35,125 nt of DNA. Source: Lactobacillaceae bacterium (GTDB lineage: Bacteria; Bacillota; Bacilli; Lactobacillales; Lactobacillaceae). The position numbers and the translations under genes are program-made. The stretch lies in contig JAISIV010000027.1 in NCBI GenBank assembly GCA_031261865.1, forward strand, positions 1-35,125, in the 5' to 3' direction. The notes under the pieces were generated by a model. That model did not search any database, had not been told where the DNA came from, and saw nothing but the letters and a program-made list of their open reading frames with translations. Shown here piece after piece: positions 8,351 to 17,421 of this stretch; the stretch's first letter is position 1; every line of letters starts with the position of its first letter.

Positions 8351-9988
8351 ATGGCTGAAAATCAAACTAAACAAACTAAATATATTTTTGTTACTGGTGG
8401 TGTCGTTTCATCACTCGGTAAAGGTATCGTGGCCGCATCACTCGGCCGTTTATTAGAATCACACGGACTAAAAGTTGCTGCACAAAAATTCGATCCATAT
8501 TTGAACTATGATGCTGGAACGATGTCTCCTTACGAACACGGTGAAACGTTCGTTACCAATGATGGACTTGAAACCGATTTAGATATGGGACACTATGAAC
8601 GTTTCATGGATATTGAAACAAACTACTATTCCAACGTGACACGTGGAAAGATTAATTACGAAATTTATGAAAAAGAACGTCGTGGTGATTACGATGGTGC
8701 AACTGTCCAAGAAATTCCTCACGTTACTAACTTGATTAAAGAAAAAATGCGTCGTGCTGCTGAAACTACTGACGCCGATATTGTCATCACTGAAATCGGT
8801 GGAACTGTTGGTGATATCGAATCACAAGATTTTATGAAAGCTATCAGCCAAATGAAAGATGATCTTGGTGAAGAAAACGTCTTTTACATTCACGCTTCAT
8901 TGATCATCCAACTGAGTGCCGCCGGTGAAATGAAAACAAAGCCAACTCAACACTCTGTTGAAGAATATTCGCGTCAAACATTGTTCCGTCCGGACATGCT
9001 TGTTTTAAGAACTACTAAACCCGTTAGTGATGGTATGCGTGAAAAGCTTTCAATGTTCACCAATGTTCCAAAAAATGCCATCATCGAATCTCGTGACGCC
9101 GACGTTTTGTATGAAGTTCCTTTGAATTTACATAATCAAGGCATGGATGAAATCGTCCTTGAAAAGTTTGGTTGGAACGACAAATTCCCTCGTACTGATT
9201 TAGCTGATTGGAAGAAGATGGTCGACAAGATTAAGTCTGTCGAAAAACTTCCACCAGTTGAAATTGCAATTGTTGGAAAGTATGCTGCTTTGCCAGATGC
9301 TTATATCTCAATCGATGAAGCTTTGCGTTCAGCTGGTTATAAGAATGATGTTAACGTCAAGATCAACACAATTAATTCTGAAAACGTTAATGAAGAAAAC
9401 GTTGCGGACCTTCTTAAAAATGCCTCTGGTGTTTTGGTTCCCGGTGGTTTCGGTGTTCGTGGAACTGAAGGAAAAATCGAAGCTATTAAATATGCTCGTG
9501 AAAATAACGTGCCATTCTTCGGTGTTTGCTTAGGAATGCAGATGGCCTCTGTTGAATTCGCACGCAATGTTCTTGGACTTAAGGGTGCTAATTCAATTGA
9601 AATGGACCCTGAAACTCAATACCCAGTTATTGCTTTAATGGATTCTCAAAAAAATGTCACTAATCGTGGTGGAACTCTACGCTTGGGTGCTTATCCAGCA
9701 AAAATTCTTCCTGGTACTCATGCTTATGAAGCTTATGAACATAAGACTGAAATTTCAGAACGTCATCGTCACCGCTTTGAATTTAATATCGACTTCAAAA
9801 AGCAGTTCGAAGACGCTGGATTTGTCTTCTCTGGAACATCTCCAGATGATAAGTTGATGGAAGTTGTTGAATATCCTAAGAACCGCTTCCACGTCGCAGC
9901 ACAATATCACCCTGAATTCTTAAGCCGACCAAACCGCCCTGAAGGTTTGTATAACGAATTTGTTCAATTCGCTGCTGGCAAAAAGTAA
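8351..9988 (+). CDS. pyrG: CTP synthase
   Basis: [17 protein letters not shown]...; glutamine amidotransferase GVCLGMQ and HPEF motifs. Confidence 0.98.
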   Translation: MAENQTKQTKYIFVTGGVVSSLGKGIVAASLGRLLESHGLKVAAQKFDPYLNYDAGTMSPYEHGETFVTNDGLETDLDMGHYERFMDIETNYYSNVTRGKINYEIYEKERRGDYDGATVQEIPHVTNLIKEKMRRAAETTDADIVITEIGGTVGDIESQDFMKAISQMKDDLGEENVFYIHASLIIQLSAAGEMKTKPTQHSVEEYSRQTLFRPDMLVLRTTKPVSDGMREKLSMFTNVPKNAIIESRDADVLYEVPLNLHNQGMDEIVLEKFGWNDKFPRTDLADWKKMVDKIKSVEKLPPVEIAIVGKYAALPDAYISIDEALRSAGYKNDVNVKINTINSENVNEENVADLLKNASGVLVPGGFGVRGTEGKIEAIKYARENNVPFFGVCLGMQMASVEFARNVLGLKGANSIEMDPETQYPVIALMDSQKNVTNRGGTLRLGAYPAKILPGTHAYEAYEHKTEISERHRHRFEFNIDFKKQFEDAGFVFSGTSPDDKLMEVVEYPKNRFHVAAQYHPEFLSRPNRPEGLYNEFVQFAAGKK

Positions 9989-10014
9989 GGTAAAATTATT
10001 TAGTATTAATTTTT

Positions 10015-11301
10015 ATGGCCAAAATCCTAATAAATGGCGGCAACCGCTTAAGCGGTGAAGTTACGATTGGTGGAGCAAAAAACTCTACTGTTGCATTGAT
10101 TCCCGCAGCAATCCTAGCTGACACGCCCGTTAAATTCGATAGTGTTCCAAGTATCCTGGATGTTAAAAACCTTCAGGTTATTTTGGCTTCAATGAACGTA
10201 ACTTCTTCGTTTGAAAACGGGGAACTTTCGATTGATCCTACTCAAATTAAAGAAGCTCCACTTCCAAGAAATTCAATAAAGTCGCTCCGAGCTTCTTATT
10301 ATTTCATGGGTGCTTTACTTGGTAAGTTTGGAAGGGCAACGGTAACTTTCCCTGGCGGTGACAATATTGGTCCTCGTCCTATCGACCAACACATTAAAGG
10401 TTTCAAAGCTTTAGGTGCCACGGTTACTGAAGAAGACGACACCATTTACATGTCCACTGGCCCTCAAGGACTCGTCGGCGCCAATATTTTCTTGGATAAA
10501 ATTTCTGTCGGCGCCACTATGAATATCATGATGGCGGCCGTTAAAGCAAAAGGTGTTACTACTTTAGAAAACGCGGCTCGCGAACCAGAAATTATCGACC
10601 TAGCAACTTTCCTTAATAATATGGGTGCTAATATTCGAGGGGCAGGAACCGACACAATCCGTATTATCGGAGTCCCTGGTTTACGTGCCAATGCTATCCA
10701 CACGATTATTCCTGATCGAATAGAAGCAGGTACTTATCTAAGTATGGCTGCTGCTTTAGGTGATGGGGTGACAATCAAAAACATCATTCCAGAACACTTG
10801 GAGTCATTCACTTCAAAAATGATTGAAATGGGTATTAAACTTCAAATCTCAGAAGATGAAATTTACGTCCCAGCGACCAACCAAGAATTAAAGCCGATTA
10901 CTATTACGACCGCTCCTTTTCCAGGTTTTGCAACCGATTTGCAACAGCCAATTACACCATTATTGTTGAAAGCAAATGGTAATTCAATGATTATTGATAC
11001 CATCTACCCACAGCGTATTCGCCATATCGTTGAACTTAGGCGCATGGGAGCTGATGTCAACTCACTTGAAGGTGGAATTATCCAAATTGGAGAATCACCT
11101 AGATTAGTTGGTTCCGATGTAAGAGCTGCCGAAATCAGAGCAGGAGCCTCATTAATGATTGCTGCGATGATGGCTGATGGTCAAACGATCATCAATGATG
11201 CCGACCACATTCTACGTGGATATGATCGCGTTGAATATAAACTTACCGAACTTGGGGCGGATGTCCAAGTTATTGGCGGGGATGAAATAGACTTTATGTA
11301 A
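10015..11301 (+). CDS. murA: UDP-N-acetylglucosamine 1-carboxyvinyltransferase
   Basis: INGGNRLSGEVTIGGAKNS, SLRASYYFMGALLGKFG motifs; full length. Confidence 0.95.
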   Translation: MAKILINGGNRLSGEVTIGGAKNSTVALIPAAILADTPVKFDSVPSILDVKNLQVILASMNVTSSFENGELSIDPTQIKEAPLPRNSIKSLRASYYFMGALLGKFGRATVTFPGGDNIGPRPIDQHIKGFKALGATVTEEDDTIYMSTGPQGLVGANIFLDKISVGATMNIMMAAVKAKGVTTLENAAREPEIIDLATFLNNMGANIRGAGTDTIRIIGVPGLRANAIHTIIPDRIEAGTYLSMAAALGDGVTIKNIIPEHLESFTSKMIEMGIKLQISEDEIYVPATNQELKPITITTAPFPGFATDLQQPITPLLLKANGNSMIIDTIYPQRIRHIVELRRMGADVNSLEGGIIQIGESPRLVGSDVRAAEIRAGASLMIAAMMADGQTIINDADHILRGYDRVEYKLTELGADVQVIGGDEIDFM

Positions 11302-11332
11302 CTTCCGAATTAATTGTTCGGAAGTTTTTTAA
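11301..11332 (+). terminator. Intrinsic terminator after murA
   Basis: acttccgaa...ttcggaagt + T run. Confidence 0.85.
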
Positions 11333-11487
11333 TACTTACACTAAACCAACGTATCAAAATTAGTCAGTGTTCATTCTTTCGGCGGGTAAGCGCTAATGCA
11401 ATTAAACAGTTTTTTCTGGTATTTCTATACCGCGTTCTTGTTGCAAACAATCTATTGTTCGGGAATGATGGCCTTAGACTTTTCTTA

Positions 11488-12450
11488 ATGGAAGACGCAA
11501 TTTCTCTAGAACAACTAAATAATTATCAGGACCAACTCCTCTTCGTTGTGGGTTTGATCGAACTTTTTAAAAATAAAAAAATCAATGGTAATCAGCTTGG
11601 AGCTCCGATTTGGCCTCGCTCATGGGAAGATTTTGACATGTATAGTTTTGATAACCAAGTTGATGCTTATAAGGGAATTTTAATTGCACAAGAAATTAGT
11701 GACGAGATTGATATATGTCCTGAGGATGACCTAATAAAATGGGCAACGACTGCGCAGAATTTAATTGTTGCCGACATAAAATTCGAGCAATCGACTTCTC
11801 AAATTTATAGTTATCGTAGCTTCCCTAAAGATTTAATGTGGAAGGTTGTTGAAATTGGGTATCTAGTAGCTGGAAGGTTTTTTAGCGGGATGCAACTCGC
11901 GAACCGGCAAACTCAATATTTTTTAAGTTTGTATACTCAACAAACTGAAAGATACAAAAATATTGAGATGAAATTTCGTAACGAGGACTATGCTTACATA
12001 GCTGCTATCGGTGCTATTCATCATTGGGAATCTATTAATGACATCATGACTGATGAGAATTTGAAAGCTGTTCTTGAAAAAATTTACAGTGAATTCCAAA
12101 AACAAGGGTATACGAATCGACAAGCAGAGTATGTTTTTGAAAAAGCCATCGAATACTATTTCGAACAAGAAACCAAGGGAAATACATCAAGTTCCTATTA
12201 CGATATTCGCGGACTTAAATTTCAATTTATGAGTTTCATCAAAGGCGAATTTAATGAATTAAACGGTGATTATTATTACTTTGCAGAATATCTACAGAGT
12301 GGAGCTAAGGAAATTCGAAGATTCCTGTCTCGTTTAGATAGTGAATCAAGAAGTTATTTTCCAACCAACGATCAAAAAGAACTGGCAAGACTAATATCAG
12401 CATTTCCAAAGTTGAATAACCAATTGAAACCTGAAGATTTTCTTTACTAG
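11488..12450 (+). CDS. Uncharacterised alpha-helical protein (start moved from 11314 to ATG 11488)
   Basis: Long ORF, MEDAISLEQLNNYQDQLLFVVGLIE...; upstream extension overlaps the murA terminator; TAGACT ends 7 nt before ATG 11488. Confidence 0.7.
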   Translation: MEDAISLEQLNNYQDQLLFVVGLIELFKNKKINGNQLGAPIWPRSWEDFDMYSFDNQVDAYKGILIAQEISDEIDICPEDDLIKWATTAQNLIVADIKFEQSTSQIYSYRSFPKDLMWKVVEIGYLVAGRFFSGMQLANRQTQYFLSLYTQQTERYKNIEMKFRNEDYAYIAAIGAIHHWESINDIMTDENLKAVLEKIYSEFQKQGYTNRQAEYVFEKAIEYYFEQETKGNTSSSYYDIRGLKFQFMSFIKGEFNELNGDYYYFAEYLQSGAKEIRRFLSRLDSESRSYFPTNDQKELARLISAFPKLNNQLKPEDFLY

Positions 12451-12500
12451 ATATTGCCCGGAACCTTCATACGTGGTATATTTATTTAGTTAATCACTGA

Positions 12501-12515
12501 CTCTGCTAAGCAGGG
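12501..12515 (+). promoter_or_regulatory. Small hairpin in rpmE2 leader, candidate ribosomal-protein leader element
   Basis: ctctgc-taa-gcaggg just upstream of SD aaggag. Confidence 0.35.
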
Positions 12516-12533
12516 CGTTAAGGAGAAGAAAAT

Positions 12534-12779
12534 ATGAAAGCTGATATCCATCCAGAATTCCGTCCAGTTGTATTTATGGACACTACTACTGGTGCAAAGT
12601 TCTTAGCAGGTTCTACTGCAAAGACTAATGCTGAAACTGATTATGAAGGTCAAACTTACCCAATGGTTCGTGTTGAAATTACTTCAGATTCACATCCTTT
12701 CTACACTGGAAAGCAAAAACAAGTTCAAGCCGACGGTGCTGTTGATAAGTTCAACAAGAAGTACGGTTTGTCTAACTAA
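12534..12779 (+). CDS. rpmE2: 50S ribosomal protein L31 type B
   Basis: [23 protein letters not shown]...[31 protein letters not shown]. Confidence 0.97.
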   Translation: MKADIHPEFRPVVFMDTTTGAKFLAGSTAKTNAETDYEGQTYPMVRVEITSDSHPFYTGKQKQVQADGAVDKFNKKYGLSN

Positions 12780-12787
12780 TTCATCAA

Positions 12788-12813
12788 AAGTTCGCCTCGG
12801 CGGACTTTTTTTA
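12788..12813 (+). terminator. Intrinsic terminator after rpmE2
   Basis: agttcgcc-tc-ggcggact + T run. Confidence 0.85.
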
Positions 12814-12892
12814 ATGTAAGCACTTAATGAGTGCAACGAATTTAGTGCGCGCTTATACAAAGTTGTGCCACAATACTTGGAAAGGGGAAAAT

Positions 12893-13849
12893 ATGAAAAC
12901 TCAACAATTAGGAACATCAGAAGTTAAAGACGCCAGTGCAGTTGCTCTTGGTGTGATGCGCATTTCAGAAAAGTCAGCTGACGAAGCTATACAAGTTGTG
13001 AATGCCGCACTGGAAGCTGGTATTAATTTCTTCGACACCGCTGACATTTACGGCGCTGGAAAATCATCAACAGTATTTGGTCAAGCTCTAAAAGATGCGC
13101 AAGTAAATCGTGAAGATATCTATCTTCAATCAAAAGGCGGCATTATTTTGCCAGATGGACAAATCAATGGCGACGGTCTTAAAGGTCCTCGTTTCGATTT
13201 TTCAAAAGACCATCTTATAGCCAGTGTCGATATCGAATTAGAACGCCTTCAAACGGAATATTTGGATTTCTTCTTATTGCACCGTCCAGATGTTTTGATG
13301 GAAGTGGACGAGATTGCCGAAGCATTCAGCGAATTAAAGGCCTCAGGCAAGGTCAGAAACTTTGGTGTGTCAAACTTCACTCCATTACAAATACAACTCT
13401 TACAACAAGCCACTGACCAACGCTTAGAAGTAAATCAACTTCAATTCGGTTTGGGCCATGCTGATATGATTAGCGAAACTTTGCTTTTGAATATGGGTGA
13501 AGAACGTTCCATTGAAAGAACCTTTGACTCACTTACTTTTGCTCAATTAAACAAAATTACGATTCAAGCATGGTCGCCATTCCAATACGGTATGTTTGAA
13601 GGCGTATTTGTTGATTCGCCAAAGTTTGGAAAATTAAATGACACATTGCAAGCTCTAGCTGATAAGTACGGTGTAACAAAAAATGGAATCGCCGTAGCTT
13701 GGATTAATCGCCATCCAGCAGGTATCCAAACCATTATCGGTTCAATGAATCCCACTCGTATTAAAGAAATGAGCGATATCGATTCGGTAAATCTCACTAA
13801 ACAAGAATGGTATGACCTGTACTTGGCTGCAGGAAATATTCTTCCTTAA
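12893..13849 (+). CDS. Aldo/keto reductase (start moved from 12827)
   Basis: ALGVMRIS, GINFFDTADIYGAGKSS, GKVRNFGVSNF motifs; SD aaagggg before ATG 12893. Confidence 0.92.
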   Translation: MKTQQLGTSEVKDASAVALGVMRISEKSADEAIQVVNAALEAGINFFDTADIYGAGKSSTVFGQALKDAQVNREDIYLQSKGGIILPDGQINGDGLKGPRFDFSKDHLIASVDIELERLQTEYLDFFLLHRPDVLMEVDEIAEAFSELKASGKVRNFGVSNFTPLQIQLLQQATDQRLEVNQLQFGLGHADMISETLLLNMGEERSIERTFDSLTFAQLNKITIQAWSPFQYGMFEGVFVDSPKFGKLNDTLQALADKYGVTKNGIAVAWINRHPAGIQTIIGSMNPTRIKEMSDIDSVNLTKQEWYDLYLAAGNILP

Positions 13850-13855
13850 TAAACT

Positions 13856-13885
13856 TGGTCTTCTATTTAGAAGGCCTTTTATTTT
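13856..13885 (+). terminator. Intrinsic terminator after aldo/keto reductase
   Basis: ggtcttc-tattta-gaaggcc + T-rich tract. Confidence 0.7.
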
Positions 13886-13897
13886 ATAGTGTTACTT

Positions 13898-15139
13898 ATG
13901 CAAGAATTCCGTTACCTCGATAAAAATCTCAAATTAAGAACGCTAACTGTTTTCCTAACGGTTCTTCTAGGTTCGTCCATCGCTCCTAATATGACGATTT
14001 ATTATGTCAGTCATTTCAATGTTGTGATTGCTGGAATCCTATTGATAGTGGTTTCGGTCGCTGGCTTTATCGCCAGCCTTTATGGTGGTCATTTAGCTGA
14101 TATTGCTGGAAGAAAGAAAACGATGATAATTGGGTCTGCCCTAATTATCTTAGGGTATCTTGTGGCGGCAATCTCTAATTCTCCTTTGGGGACAAATGCC
14201 ATAACCACTTTCTTTGGTTTTTTGATGGCGACAATTGGTGCATCATTTGCTGATCCCGCTGAACAAGCTATGATGATTGATTCTTCAACTCCTGAAAATA
14301 GGCGTTTTGTCTACAGTTTAATTTATTGGGTTATTAACATTGGCACGATGGTTGGAGCCGCCATTGGTGGTTGGTTTTTTAAGGAATATCTTTTTGAATT
14401 AATGCTGGCTTCGATGGTTGTTGGAATTATCAACGGATTAATCATTTGGTTAGGAATGTCTGAAACTTTTACCGTCAGCCATGATGCTCAAAGAAAAAAA
14501 GGTATAAGCGCTATCATTAAAAATTACGCCGAAGTTTTTAGCGACAAGGCTTACTTGCTTTTGATTATCGGAATGGTATTTTCGACGATTGTCTACCTAC
14601 AACCCGATTATTATTTGGCCGCACATTTAGGAGAATCATTTAAACAGACCACCATTTTGGGAATACATATCTACGGTCAGAGAATGTTGTCATTGATGAT
14701 TGTTGTTAACACCGTCATGATCATTTTAGGAATGACTACTTGGAACAAGATAACTTCAAGAATCTCAGTTCTTAGAGCCTATGCGATTGGAGTTGGACTG
14801 CAAGGTCTCGGTTTTACACTTTCGTTTTTATTCAATACATTCACGCCTCTTATCATTTCAATGATGATTGCAACTCTAGGTGAGATGACAAATGTCCCAC
14901 CTAGTCAAACTATTCGAGCTGATTTAATGAACCCGAAAAAAATTGGTGCTTATTCAGGAGCTTCCGCTGTGGCAAGACCAGTAGCTAGTATCATTGCCGG
15001 AATGATGGTTTCGGCTTCGCATTTTACGGGTAATATCGGGATGGCTGTAACCTTGATTTTAATTACGTTAACAGCAATTGCATTAACCTTTAAGGCCGTT
15101 AAAATTCATAACCTCTCAGCTGAAAATAAAATCGTATAA
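13898..15139 (+). CDS. MFS transporter, putative multidrug/metabolite efflux
   Basis: 12-TM pattern, GGHLADIAGRKKTMIIGS MFS signature loop. Confidence 0.88.
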   Translation: MQEFRYLDKNLKLRTLTVFLTVLLGSSIAPNMTIYYVSHFNVVIAGILLIVVSVAGFIASLYGGHLADIAGRKKTMIIGSALIILGYLVAAISNSPLGTNAITTFFGFLMATIGASFADPAEQAMMIDSSTPENRRFVYSLIYWVINIGTMVGAAIGGWFFKEYLFELMLASMVVGIINGLIIWLGMSETFTVSHDAQRKKGISAIIKNYAEVFSDKAYLLLIIGMVFSTIVYLQPDYYLAAHLGESFKQTTILGIHIYGQRMLSLMIVVNTVMIILGMTTWNKITSRISVLRAYAIGVGLQGLGFTLSFLFNTFTPLIISMMIATLGEMTNVPPSQTIRADLMNPKKIGAYSGASAVARPVASIIAGMMVSASHFTGNIGMAVTLILITLTAIALTFKAVKIHNLSAENKIV

Positions 15140-15174
15140 AAAAGTCGCTTAACTAAATTAGTTAAGCGGCTTTT
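15139..15174. terminator. Bidirectional intrinsic terminator between convergent MFS and POT genes
   Basis: aaaaaagtcgcttaact-aaatt-agttaagcggcttttg. Confidence 0.85.
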
Positions 15175-15176
15175 GT

Positions 15177-16658
15177 TTAGTTAGCTAATACATCTTTTAG
15201 CATGGCGCTTTTCTTAACCATGAACCAGAGAACTAATCCGGCAAGGATTGCTAAACCACCAATGATAATAAAGTAGGCGATTTCAGTTCCCTCACGGTAG
15301 AATTGAACGATTTGTGAGTTCAAAGCCTGGGCTGCTCCGTTGGACAAATTCCAAACGGTAATCATTTGAGCTTGGAATGCCACAGGGGCTAGTTTTGAAC
15401 TAACTGAGACTCCAACCGGTGAAATCAACATTTCACCAATCTCAACTAGCACCCAACTGAATACTAACCAAAGGGGATTGAACTTTACATCCATTCCAAA
15501 TAACGAAGTAGGTAATGCCATCCACACGAATGATAGTCCAGAAAATACCAAACCTAAAGCGAACTTAGAACCAGTGTTTGGTTGCTTTTTAAGTCCGCCT
15601 GACCACATCCAAACAAAGATTGGCGTGAACAACATAATGAATAGCGGATTTAATGATTGGAACCAAGAAGCTGGAATCTTAAATCCATCAAATATTCCTG
15701 ATAGAACATTTAAATTAGTTTGGTCATTGGCAAAACTTGCTAGAACGACAGAACCTTGTTCTTCAATTGACCAGAAAATCATCGCCGCAATAAACAAAGG
15801 AATAAAGGCACGAACTTGTTTTCTTTCTTCTTTGTTCGTCTTTGGCGAAGTCAACATCATTACAAAGTAAATCACGGGAACGGCAATGGCAATGATTGTC
15901 AAAACCAAAATACCGTTATCAACAGTAAGTACTTTAGAGAACGCCATTACGACGAATACTGCAGCCACTCCGAGAAGAACGGCCACTGTTTTATAAACTA
16001 ATGGTAAAATTTCTGCTTTTGAAATTGGATCCGGAGCCACATCATTGGCTTTTACTTTCAAGTGCTTTCCTCCGATATAGAACTGAATTAATCCAAAGAA
16101 CATTCCTATAGCTGCTAATGAAAAGGCAACGTGGAATCCGGCAACTCCTTGTGTCCAACCGACTAATAATGGAGCTACGAAAGCACCAAGGTTAACACTG
16201 AAGATATAAATTGAAAATCCGGCATCACGACGAGTGTCATCAGCTGAATACAAATTTCCAACCATAGTCGCCACGTTTGGCTTCAGCAAACCAGTTCCTA
16301 AAGTGATCAGCACAATCGCTGCATACAAACCGGCTTCACGAATTGGTAAAGCCAGCGAGATGTGTCCGAACATAATCAGAATTCCACCCCACATGACGGC
16401 TTTACGAGGTCCAGTTAAACGGTCAGAAACGAATCCACCGATAATTCCAGTAAGCATCGTCATTGAACCATAGATTGACATGATGGCCATGGCAGTCGTT
16501 TTTGGAAAGCCAAGTCCACCGTTAGTCAAGCTATAGTACATGTAAAACATCAAGATTGCTCGCATACCGTAGTAAGAGAATCGCTCCCACATTTCGGTAT
16601 AGAACAAAGTGTTGAGACCTCTAGGTTGACCTAGAAAAGTCTTTTCTTTATTTTCCAT
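15177..16658 (-). CDS. dtpT: POT family di-/tripeptide:H+ symporter
   Basis: GLNTLFYTEMWERFSYYGMRAIL and NLGAFVAPLLVG motifs. Confidence 0.93.
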   Translation of the reverse strand: MENKEKTFLGQPRGLNTLFYTEMWERFSYYGMRAILMFYMYYSLTNGGLGFPKTTAMAIMSIYGSMTMLTGIIGGFVSDRLTGPRKAVMWGGILIMFGHISLALPIREAGLYAAIVLITLGTGLLKPNVATMVGNLYSADDTRRDAGFSIYIFSVNLGAFVAPLLVGWTQGVAGFHVAFSLAAIGMFFGLIQFYIGGKHLKVKANDVAPDPISKAEILPLVYKTVAVLLGVAAVFVVMAFSKVLTVDNGILVLTIIAIAVPVIYFVMMLTSPKTNKEERKQVRAFIPLFIAAMIFWSIEEQGSVVLASFANDQTNLNVLSGIFDGFKIPASWFQSLNPLFIMLFTPIFVWMWSGGLKKQPNTGSKFALGLVFSGLSFVWMALPTSLFGMDVKFNPLWLVFSWVLVEIGEMLISPVGVSVSSKLAPVAFQAQMITVWNLSNGAAQALNSQIVQFYREGTEIAYFIIIGGLAILAGLVLWFMVKKSAMLKDVLAN

Positions 16659-16660
16659 AC

Positions 16661-16705
16661 AAAAAAACTCCTAACCTTTCTATTTTACTAAAAAGGGTAG
16701 GAGTT
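16661..16705 (-). terminator. Terminator hairpin between HD gene and dtpT, overlapping the dtpT promoter and SD
   Basis: Minus: aaactcctacc...ggttaggagtttttttgtATG. Confidence 0.7.
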
Positions 16706-16711
16706 TGTGAA
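16682..16711 (-). promoter_or_regulatory. dtpT promoter nested in terminator
   Basis: Minus: TTCACA (16711-16706), 18 nt, TAAAAT (16687-16682). Confidence 0.6.
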
Positions 16712-17362
16712 TTACTTGTTCATGTTCCACTCATTTAAGAACTGATCTAGGAATGCATGCATGGCTTCGTTTCTTTCCTCAGCAATTTTTTTTGCTAATT
16801 CAGTATTCATGTAATCTTTCACCCTGAATAATTTGGTGTAAAAGTGATTGACCGTACTTTCATCGTGTGTTCGATATTCTTCTTTAGAAGTGGGGACAAT
16901 TGCTTCGACTTCTGGGTCGTACATTTTTCTTCCGTGTGCCGATCCATAAATAAAAGCACGAATGGCAGCAATCACACCTACTGCCTCCAGGCGATCAGCG
17001 TCTTGAACTATTTGTCCGTTTATGTCGAGAGGCCTGGCATCTCCGTATTGTTGTTTGGACCAACTCATATTGTCGATGATATAAAAAATTGGTTCACTAG
17101 GAATTTCCAGTTCATCTAATAAGTCAGCCGCCTTTCTTTTTTGAGCATCCACGTCGTCAAATAGTTTGTCGTCGTAGGTGTCGTGCAAATATGCCGCCAC
17201 CATTGTGGTAAGGGGATCTGCCTTTGGCTCAGTTTCTAAAATTTTTTGGGACCAGTCAGCGACTCTTTGAATATGCGAAAAATCGTGTCCAGTTTTATCG
17301 GTTTCTAATTGATCTTTGGCGAATTGTGCCACTCGCTCAATTTTTTCTTGAATGTTTTCCAT
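16712..17362 (-). CDS. HD-domain hydrolase (YpgQ/YedJ-like)
   Basis: HDFSHIQRVADWSQKI, AAYLHDTYDDK, VQDADRLEAVGVIAAIRAF motifs; start MENIQEKIERV preferred over 17380. Confidence 0.88.
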   Translation of the reverse strand: MENIQEKIERVAQFAKDQLETDKTGHDFSHIQRVADWSQKILETEPKADPLTTMVAAYLHDTYDDKLFDDVDAQKRKAADLLDELEIPSEPIFYIIDNMSWSKQQYGDARPLDINGQIVQDADRLEAVGVIAAIRAFIYGSAHGRKMYDPEVEAIVPTSKEEYRTHDESTVNHFYTKLFRVKDYMNTELAKKIAEERNEAMHAFLDQFLNEWNMNK

Positions 17363-17421
17363 GCCACTTATTTTAACCAAGATAAATGGCTTACTATATT
17401 AATTAGAAATAAAGGAGCAGT

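Noticed and set aside
9258-9533. Plus-strand ORFs inside pyrG (9258-9533, 9654-9857) and other nested ORFs in uvrA, murA, mntH
   Set aside because: Out-of-frame shadows of strongly supported genes; no independent signals.
11314-11487. Upstream extension of the 11488 ORF (378-aa version)
   Set aside because: Begins inside the murA terminator stem-loop and encodes a non-protein-like stretch; ATG 11488 preceded by a -10-like box is better.
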